64,000 bases of DNA from Deltaproteobacteria bacterium (GTDB lineage: Bacteria; Desulfobacterota; Desulfobacteria; Desulfobacterales; UBA5852): contig JAHLLS010000005.1 in assembly GCA_020444045.1 (NCBI GenBank), positions 62,001-126,000 on the forward strand, written 5' to 3'. The position numbers were made by a program, and so were the translations under genes. The notes under the pieces were generated by a model that saw only the letters and a program-made list of their open reading frames with translations, had not been told where the DNA came from and did not search any database. Shown here piece after piece: positions 58,580 to 64,000 of this stretch (its first letter is position 1; every line of letters starts with the position of its first letter).

Positions 58580-59821
58580 ATGCGCGGCCACCGATACAAA
58601 GCAATCCATTTCTTGCTGCTCATCGTTATGCTTTTCTCATTGTTGGCTTGTTCGGAAGAGCCGGAAAAAAAAGCTGCGGAACAAAATTGGGAAGACATTG
58701 TGACGGAAGCCCGCGGGCAGACGGTAGACTGGTTCATGTGGGGCGGGTCGCCGGCTGTGAATGCCTATGTCAACGGGTATCTGGCCGACCAGCTGAAGAC
58801 ACAGTATGACATTACCCTGCGCCAGGGTCCGGTCCAGGATATTGCCGAGGTGGTCAGCAAACTGGTGATCGAAAAACAGGCCGGTAAAGATAAAGACGGT
58901 CATGTGGATCTCATGTGGATCAACGGGGAGAATTTTCGCACCTGTAAAAAAAATGGATTGCTGTACGGCCCTTTTGCGGATCGCCTGCCCAACCAGCGCC
59001 TGGTGAACTGGGATCGGCCCTCGGTCTCCAATGATTTCGGCGAACCGGTGGAGGGTCTGGAGTCCCCCTGGGGCAGCGCCCAGGTGGTGATGATCTACGA
59101 CACGGCCCGGGTGCCGCAGCCCCCCCGTACGGTGGGGGATTTGCTGAACTGGATACGAAGCCATCCCGGCCGTTTTGCCTATCCGGCCCCGCCTGATTTT
59201 ACCGGGTCGGTGTTTGTGCGGCACATTTTCTACCATGTGTCCGGCGGCGCCCAGCTCTGGCAGGGGCCGATGGATCAGGCCGCTTTCGATCAGGCCGCGT
59301 CCGACACCTACCGTGTTTTAAAAGAACTGGCGCCCTCTCTCTGGCGACAGGGCCAAACCTATCCCGAATCACCGGTGCGCATGAACACCCTTTTTGCGGA
59401 CGGCGAGGTGGATTTTTCCTTTTCCTATCACCAGGCCGAAGCTTCCCGCAACATCCTCGATGGCCTTTTCCCCGACACGGTTCGGACCTATGTGTTCGAT
59501 GAAGGCACGATTGCCAACACGCATTTTGTCGCCATCCCCTTCAACGCCGCCGATACGGCCGGTGCCATGGTGGTGGCCAATTTTCTTTTGTCACCGGAAG
59601 CCCAGCTCAAAAAGGCCGCTCCGGATGTCTGGGGGGATTTCCCGGTCATCGATCCGGCGCGGCTGCCGGCGGAATGGCGGAAACGCTTCGACGCCCGCCC
59701 CTTGGGGGCGGCAACGCTGTCCGACACCGAACTGCAATCCCACCAGCTGCCGGAGCCGCCTTCGGAGATCCTGATTCAACTGGAGAAGGGGTGGCAACAA
59801 CACGTTCTGAAGGGGCGGTGA
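58580..59821 (+). CDS. YnjB-like ABC transporter substrate-binding lipoprotein
   Basis: The 413 residues start with a signal peptide ending LFSLLACSEE (lipobox LLAC). The mature part is the YnjB-type binding protein: DWFMWGGSPAVNAYVNGYLA, VDLMWINGENFRTCKKNGLL and PWGSAQVVMIYDTARVPQPP. It likely captures a substrate for the two permeases downstream. YnjB/ThiB-type relatives bind thiamine, phosphonate or other small compounds, and the real ligand is unknown. The gene's TGA overlaps the next start by one base (ATGA), so the four genes form an operon. Confidence 0.9.
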   Translation: MRGHRYKAIHFLLLIVMLFSLLACSEEPEKKAAEQNWEDIVTEARGQTVDWFMWGGSPAVNAYVNGYLADQLKTQYDITLRQGPVQDIAEVVSKLVIEKQAGKDKDGHVDLMWINGENFRTCKKNGLLYGPFADRLPNQRLVNWDRPSVSNDFGEPVEGLESPWGSAQVVMIYDTARVPQPPRTVGDLLNWIRSHPGRFAYPAPPDFTGSVFVRHIFYHVSGGAQLWQGPMDQAAFDQAASDTYRVLKELAPSLWRQGQTYPESPVRMNTLFADGEVDFSFSYHQAEASRNILDGLFPDTVRTYVFDEGTIANTHFVAIPFNAADTAGAMVVANFLLSPEAQLKKAAPDVWGDFPVIDPARLPAEWRKRFDARPLGAATLSDTELQSHQLPEPPSEILIQLEKGWQQHVLKGR

Positions 59822-60735
59822 TGGATTCCCCGTCTCGACCCGACGCTGATGCCCGCACGCGCTGGGGACCGGGCGCTGGCGGACTGGTGCTGTTGCTCCT
59901 GCCGGCCCTTGCGGTGATATGGGTGCTGTTCGGTGGGGGATTGGCGTTGGGTCTCGTACAAGCATTGGGATATCTCCCGGGAGCGGGTCTGGGTGAGTTG
60001 TCCTGGGGTCATTTTGTAAGGGTATTGAGCGACCCTGATTTTTTCAGAAGTCTTCTGCTGACGTTTTATATCGCCGGAACATCGACAAGCATTGCCGCCG
60101 GCATCAGCATTCTCACCGCGCTTTTGCTTGCATCCCTGGTGGAACGGTCCCGCGTGATCCATTTTATTTTTCAGGTGCCGCTGACGGTGCCCCATCTGGT
60201 CATTGCGGTGGCCGTGGTGTTCATGCTGGCACCGGCCGGGCTATTTTCCCGTGCGGCAGTCGCCTTGGACTGGATTCAAACATCATCTGATTTCCCGTTG
60301 CTGATCAACGACACCTGGGGCGTTGGCATCATCCTGGCCTACGTCTGGAAAGAAGTCCCGTTCATCACCCTGATGATTCTGGCGGTTCTAAGACAATCCG
60401 GCAACGCGCTGCTGGATGTCGGCCGGACCTTAAAAGCGTCGCCCTGGCAGCGGTTCCGCTACATTACGCTGCCCACGATATTCCCGGCCGTGGGTGCCGC
60501 CAGTCTGATCGTATTTGCTTACACCTTCGGTGCGTTCGAAGTACCGTTCCTGCTGGGCCGGACCTTTCCCATGACCCTGCCGGTATGGGCCTACAAGAAT
60601 TACAGCGACATCGACCTGCTGGCCCGCCCGGAAGGCATCGCCACCGGTATCGTGATTGCCCTGGTCGTCATGCTGGCGGTGGTGCTGGCCCAGATGGTGA
60701 CCAAGGCGGCCCGTAAACGCGGGGTGATCCTATGA
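59821..60735 (+). CDS. YnjC-like ABC permease, first subunit
   Basis: ATG 59821 shares its A with the preceding TGA. The 304 residues contain six membrane segments and the inner-membrane EAA-like loop LDVGRTLKASPWQRFRYITL. The N-terminal cytoplasmic extension (about 20 residues) is Arg/Asp-rich. In E. coli YnjC is a single fused permease with two homologous halves; here the two halves are separate genes. Longer upstream frames start within the binding protein and are not used. It overlaps the second permease by ATGA. Confidence 0.9.
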   Translation: MDSPSRPDADARTRWGPGAGGLVLLLLPALAVIWVLFGGGLALGLVQALGYLPGAGLGELSWGHFVRVLSDPDFFRSLLLTFYIAGTSTSIAAGISILTALLLASLVERSRVIHFIFQVPLTVPHLVIAVAVVFMLAPAGLFSRAAVALDWIQTSSDFPLLINDTWGVGIILAYVWKEVPFITLMILAVLRQSGNALLDVGRTLKASPWQRFRYITLPTIFPAVGAASLIVFAYTFGAFEVPFLLGRTFPMTLPVWAYKNYSDIDLLARPEGIATGIVIALVVMLAVVLAQMVTKAARKRGVIL

Positions 60736-61526
60736 CGCGCCCGGTTCGGCGGATGACGGGATGGATCGTGGTGACGGCCATCGGGCTGCCTTTTGTGCCG
60801 CTGATCTTATGGTCTTTCTCGGAACGCTGGTTTTTCCCCGGCCTATGGCCTCAGGCATGGGGCCTGCGCGCCTGGACCTATATTGCTTCGACGGCCGGTA
60901 TGCAGGTCATGGCGGCCATCGGGCACAGTGTCGTTGTGGCGGCTGTGACCGCGGCCCTTGCGGTTGCAATAGGCCTTCCGGCCGGCCGGGCGCTGGGGCT
61001 TTATACCTTCAAGGGCAAAGACCTGGTTTCCGTTATCTTGACGTTGCCGATCATCGTGCCGCCGCTCTGCGTTGCCATGGGGCTGCACCTGTGGTTTATC
61101 CGCCTGGGGCTGGCCGAGACCTATGCGGGCGTCATCGGGGTTCATCTGACCTTCTGCCTGCCCTATGCGATATTCGTGTTGTGGGGTGTTTTTTCCAATT
61201 ACAATCCTGATTTCGAGGATCAGGCGCGGTCCTTGGGGGCTTCGCGTTTTACGGTGGTAACACGGGTGATGCTGCCCATGATTCTACCGGGCCTCAGTGT
61301 GGCAGCCCTTTTTGCGTTTCTGCTCTCATGGAGCCAGTATCTGAGCACGCTGATCATCGGCGGCGGCCGTGTGACCACCTTGCCGATCCTTTTGTTTGCC
61401 CTGATGGGCAGCGGCGATCGTCCGGTCGCGGCCGCGGTCAGCCTGGTTTTTGTTGCCCCGACCTTTGTCGCTCTGCTATTCAGTGCCCGATACGTGGGGA
61501 CGCGCAGCCTGACCGGAGTGCATTGA
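60732..61526 (+). CDS. YnjC-like ABC permease, second subunit
   Basis: The 264 residues have six predicted membrane segments, beginning IVVTAIGLPFVPLILWSFSE, and the ATPase-contact loop EDQARSLGASRFTVVTRVML. With the first permease it forms a heterodimeric channel of the Fe/thiamine-type (binding-protein-dependent) transporter family. Start and stop overlap the neighbours by 4 and 1 bases, indicating strict co-translation. Confidence 0.9.
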   Translation: MTRPVRRMTGWIVVTAIGLPFVPLILWSFSERWFFPGLWPQAWGLRAWTYIASTAGMQVMAAIGHSVVVAAVTAALAVAIGLPAGRALGLYTFKGKDLVSVILTLPIIVPPLCVAMGLHLWFIRLGLAETYAGVIGVHLTFCLPYAIFVLWGVFSNYNPDFEDQARSLGASRFTVVTRVMLPMILPGLSVAALFAFLLSWSQYLSTLIIGGGRVTTLPILLFALMGSGDRPVAAAVSLVFVAPTFVALLFSARYVGTRSLTGVH

Positions 61527-62563
61527 TGGGTGACCTACACATTGAAAACCTGACCATCGATTATGGCGCCCGCGCGGTGATCCGTGGGCTCGACCTGGAT
61601 GTGCACGATGGGGAGATGGTGTCGCTGTTGGGTCCCAGCGGGGCCGGCAAGACCACCATTCTAAAAGCCGTCGCCGGACTGCTGGAGCCTTCCGGGGGGA
61701 ATATCCTGATCGACGGTCATTCCGTAAGGGGGGTGCCCCCCGAAAAACGGAATGCCGTGATGGTGTTCCAGAAACCACTCTTGTTCCCTTTTATGAACGT
61801 ATCTCAAAACATCGGTTTCGGCCTGCGCATGCGGGGCCAGGCCGGCGGAGAAACCGACCGGCATGTGGATCACATTCTGGCGCTGACCCGGTTGGAAGGA
61901 CTTTCGCGCCGCAAGGTGCATGAGCTTTCCGGCGGCCAGCAGCAGCGGGTGGCATTGGCGCGGGCTTTGGTCTTGAAACCGTCCATATTGCTTCTGGATG
62001 AACCCCTCAGCAACCTGGATGCCACCCTCCGTCAACGCATGCGCGAGCTGATCCAGACCATTCAGGCCGAAACCCGGATGACCATGCTCTTTGTCACCCA
62101 CGACCAGTCCGAGGCCTTGATGCTTTCCCACCGGGTGGCGCTCCTGCTGGATGGCCGTTTGCGGCAGGTGGGCACGCCGCGCCAGCTGTTCCATCATCCG
62201 GCCGATCCGGAGGTGGCGCGCTTTTTTGGTGGGACAAATTTCTTCCAGGGCCATATCCAAGACGGCATGTACCATTCCGATTTTGGTGCTTTCGCCGTCG
62301 GTCCGCAGGATGGCAACGGTCATCTGCGAACCGCTACCATCCGACCGGAAGATATCCGAATTGGTCCGCGCCGTGCTGAATCCTCCGGGGGACTGACCGG
62401 TCGCATCGTCAAGACGAACTTCGAGGGCACTGCCACCCGGATCGTCGTGGCCTGCGGCGCCGGCGAACTGGTGGTGCTGACTTCCCGTGACGGGTTTTTT
62501 CCCGGCCAGGAGGTCGAAGTGACGGTCCCGCCGGAGAAGATCCGACTTTTTCCCGACCCATGA
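61526..62563 (+). CDS. YnjD-like ABC transporter ATPase
   Basis: ATG 61526 overlaps the preceding TGA by one base. The 345-residue ATPase has Walker A GPSGAGKTT, Q-loop VFQKPLLFPFM, signature LSGGQQQRVALARAL, Walker [13 protein letters not shown] and H-loop VTHDQSEAL. A C-terminal TOBE-like domain (TIRPEDIRIGPRRAESSGGL) is present, as in iron and polyamine importers. It energises uptake via the two permeases. Substrate unknown. A dispersed palindrome follows about 55 bases after the stop. Confidence 0.93.
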   Translation: MGDLHIENLTIDYGARAVIRGLDLDVHDGEMVSLLGPSGAGKTTILKAVAGLLEPSGGNILIDGHSVRGVPPEKRNAVMVFQKPLLFPFMNVSQNIGFGLRMRGQAGGETDRHVDHILALTRLEGLSRRKVHELSGGQQQRVALARALVLKPSILLLDEPLSNLDATLRQRMRELIQTIQAETRMTMLFVTHDQSEALMLSHRVALLLDGRLRQVGTPRQLFHHPADPEVARFFGGTNFFQGHIQDGMYHSDFGAFAVGPQDGNGHLRTATIRPEDIRIGPRRAESSGGLTGRIVKTNFEGTATRIVVACGAGELVVLTSRDGFFPGQEVEVTVPPEKIRLFPDP

Positions 62564-62619
62564 TGGTTCTTTTTTTCTTGCAGATGAAACCTGATGGATC
62601 CGTAAAAAATCCGATGCCA

Positions 62620-62740
62620 GACGGTTTCGTAAGAAGTTCGAGATACGGCTTGCGAATCCCGAGGAAAGAGGCGTACTTTTCGTACGCCGCAATGACGAGG
62701 GATACGCGTAACGCCGATATCGGACCTCTAACGGAACCGA
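62620..62740. repeat. Dispersed palindromic element, copy 5 (121 bp)
   Basis: Starts GACGGTTTCGTAAGAAGTTC, contains CTTGCGAATCCCGAGGAAAG and GGCGTACTTTTCGTACGCC, and ends near ACGGAACCGA. The right arm has decayed compared with copies 1 and 4. It lies 28 bases before the start of the following gene. Confidence 0.8.
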
Positions 62741-62767
62741 CAAGCGTCAACGGGTGAGGCCATACAC

Positions 62768-63805
62768 ATGAGCAATCTGATGACATCCATGCAGGCACGG
62801 GTCGAAGCGTATCTTGCGGCCCGGGACTGGTCCGAGGTGCCGGTGATGGCCCGCGGACCGTTTCAGGTCACGCCTCTGGCGCGCGGGGAATACAACCTCA
62901 ATTATCGCGTCACGGCCGGTGAGCAGCATGTGGTGTTTCGCGTCAACATGGGCACCCAGATCGATCGGGACGATCAGATCCAGTACGAATTTGCCACCCT
63001 TAAACTGCTTGAAAACAGCGGTGTGACACCGGTACCGTATTTTGTCGATGACACCCGCACGTTCTTCGAACGGGGCATCGGCATCATGGCCTATTTGCCC
63101 GGGCGCGCTCTGGACTACACCACCGATCTGGACGCGGCAGCCGCGCTGTTGGCCAAAATTCACCAGGTGCCGGTCCCGTTGGGCGACCATCACCTGATCC
63201 GGGAAGAGGCCCCGCTGGATTTGATCTACCGGGAATGCGCGCAGTTGCTGCAGACCTATTTCCGCTCTGAACTGGCCGATCCGGCCATACGCATGTTTTT
63301 GGGCGAAGTCCTGGCCTGGGCGGCGGAAGCGCGCGCGACAGAGCAATTCTACCAGCAAGACCCCTGGCCCTGCATCGTCAACACGGAGGTCAATTCCGGC
63401 AATTTCATCGTTAATCCATCGCTAAAAACGATGCATCTCGTGGACTGGGAGATGCCCCGCTGGGGGGATCCCTCCCAGGATCTCAGCCATTTCTGCTCTC
63501 CCTTGACCACGCTCTGGAAGACGGCCTATCGCATGACCCCGGGGAACAAGGCCCGGTTTCTGGCGACGTATGCCCGGCACATCGATGACCCTCATCTGCG
63601 GGATACCCTGCCGGAGCGGGTTCGCCTGCGCGATCCCTTTGTCTATCTGCGGGGGATATCGTGGTCGGCCATGGGGTGGGTGGCCTACCAGACGGAATTC
63701 GCCGGGATGAAAAATGCGGACACCTGGGCGACGCTCCAGCGTTATATGGACATCGATTTTATACGGTCCCTGTTCGAGCCTATGATGCGGCAGGGGGCGT
63801 CGTGA
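62768..63805 (+). CDS. APH-fold small-molecule kinase-like protein
   Basis: The 345 residues have the aminoglycoside/choline-kinase-like fold: glycine-rich loop region RGEYNLNYRV, VVFRVNM with the presumed ATP lysine replaced by Arg, and GIMAYLPGRALDY. The catalytic-loop region reads CIVNTEVNSGNFIVNP, followed by the metal-binding MHLVDWEMPRWGDPSQDL. In standard APH proteins the loop is HxDxxxxN; here the Asp position is Glu (NTEVNSGN), a variation that recurs in some family members. Substrate unknown. It precedes, by 73 bases, a TIGR04282 glycosyltransferase. Confidence 0.8.
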   Translation: MSNLMTSMQARVEAYLAARDWSEVPVMARGPFQVTPLARGEYNLNYRVTAGEQHVVFRVNMGTQIDRDDQIQYEFATLKLLENSGVTPVPYFVDDTRTFFERGIGIMAYLPGRALDYTTDLDAAAALLAKIHQVPVPLGDHHLIREEAPLDLIYRECAQLLQTYFRSELADPAIRMFLGEVLAWAAEARATEQFYQQDPWPCIVNTEVNSGNFIVNPSLKTMHLVDWEMPRWGDPSQDLSHFCSPLTTLWKTAYRMTPGNKARFLATYARHIDDPHLRDTLPERVRLRDPFVYLRGISWSAMGWVAYQTEFAGMKNADTWATLQRYMDIDFIRSLFEPMMRQGAS

Positions 63806-63878
63806 CGATGCTGAGGCGGCTGGCGGCCCCAAACGGTCATTGGTTGTCATCGGAATCATTTGGAATGGAATCAGTGGT

Positions 63879-64000
63879 ATGCCCCATCGCGAGTGCTTGA
63901 TCCTCTTTACCCGTTATCCGGAACCCGGCACCACCAAAACCCGTCTGGTACCGCACCTGGGGCCCGCCGGGGCGGCCGACCTCCAGCGGCAAATGACGGC
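63879..64000 (+). CDS. TIGR04282-type glycosyltransferase, N-terminal start (runs off the right edge)
   Basis: From ATG 63879 the 40 visible residues read MPHRECLILFTRYPEPGTTK, then TRLVPHLGPAGAADLQRQMT, which matches the nucleotide-binding start of the DUF2064/TIGR04282 family (FTRYPxPGxTKTRL). Members are small nucleotide-sugar-dependent transferases, some in arsenosugar synthesis. The ribosome binding site is weak and only the start is visible, so the function remains tentative. The preceding 70 bases contain no other gene. Confidence 0.8.
   Translation, partial: MPHRECLILFTRYPEPGTTKTRLVPHLGPAGAADLQRQMT

Noticed and set aside
1..64000. CRISPR arrays, rRNA genes, complete insertion sequences
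   Set aside because: No regularly spaced identical repeats, no rRNA-like sequence and no transposase gene were found.

Overview
The window looks like a chromosome segment of a mesophilic, Gram-negative, free-living bacterium, most likely a Desulfobacterota sulfate reducer of the Desulfosarcina/Desulfatitalea type. The reasons are a moderately high GC content outside one island, GspE/GspF secretion genes, a sigma-54 activator, GspA/ExeA-like ATPases, LolA, two acyl-CoA synthetases, PEP-CTERM proteins and many dispersed palindromic repeats. The taxon is inferred from family content, not proven.

Layout. 1-4.4 kb: the 5' part of a GspE/PilB ATPase and a GspF/PilC platform protein, then a GAF-sigma54 activator. 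5.1-12.9 kb: a co-directional run of a TPR lipoprotein, a membrane sensor with a coiled coil and a RelE-like tail, a GspA-like AAA ATPase ending in an OmpA domain, a hybrid histidine kinase and a phosphoesterase. 13-21 kb: two acyl-CoA synthetases, a YciC-like membrane protein, a lipoprotein hydrolase, a K+ channel, a truncated MBL hydrolase and a second phosphoesterase. 21.7-27.2 kb: a HAD phosphatase and a complete Ugp-type glycerol-3-phosphate importer. 27.4-35.4 kb: housekeeping genes (thioredoxin, lolA, nadA, yebC, rlmE, radA, mltB-like).

35.5-41.5 kb: a compact integrative element in tRNA-Glu(CTC), bounded by a 48-bp direct repeat that starts at the anticodon loop. It carries a tyrosine integrase, an overlapping small HTH protein (probable excisionase), a divergent superfamily-A polymerase resembling the TV-Pol group of mobile elements, and cargo. 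The cargo is a PEP-CTERM protein gene preceded by a c-di-GMP-I (GEMM) riboswitch fused to a terminator, plus two tiny genes with very strong ribosome binding sites. GACGGCT repeats lie inside both ends. A third, decayed att-like site at 45.4 kb suggests a second, older island holding a TAXI binding protein and another GspA-like ATPase.

45.6-54.7 kb: an MFS exporter, a very small PEP-CTERM-like protein, a LysM membrane protein and a Gld-type ABC module (ATPase, permease, GldG, DUF4340). 55.1-64 kb: a DUF547 protein, a MerA-like flavoprotein and a TVP38 protein, then a YnjBCD-like ABC importer in four overlapping genes, an APH-fold kinase and the start of a TIGR04282 glycosyltransferase.

The strongest candidate for an undescribed system is the tRNA-Glu element: a mobile replicon that appears to place an exosortase-sorted surface protein under second-messenger control. 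The 5-13 kb sensor/ATPase run is the next most interesting. All calls come from reading the sequence; no database search was possible.
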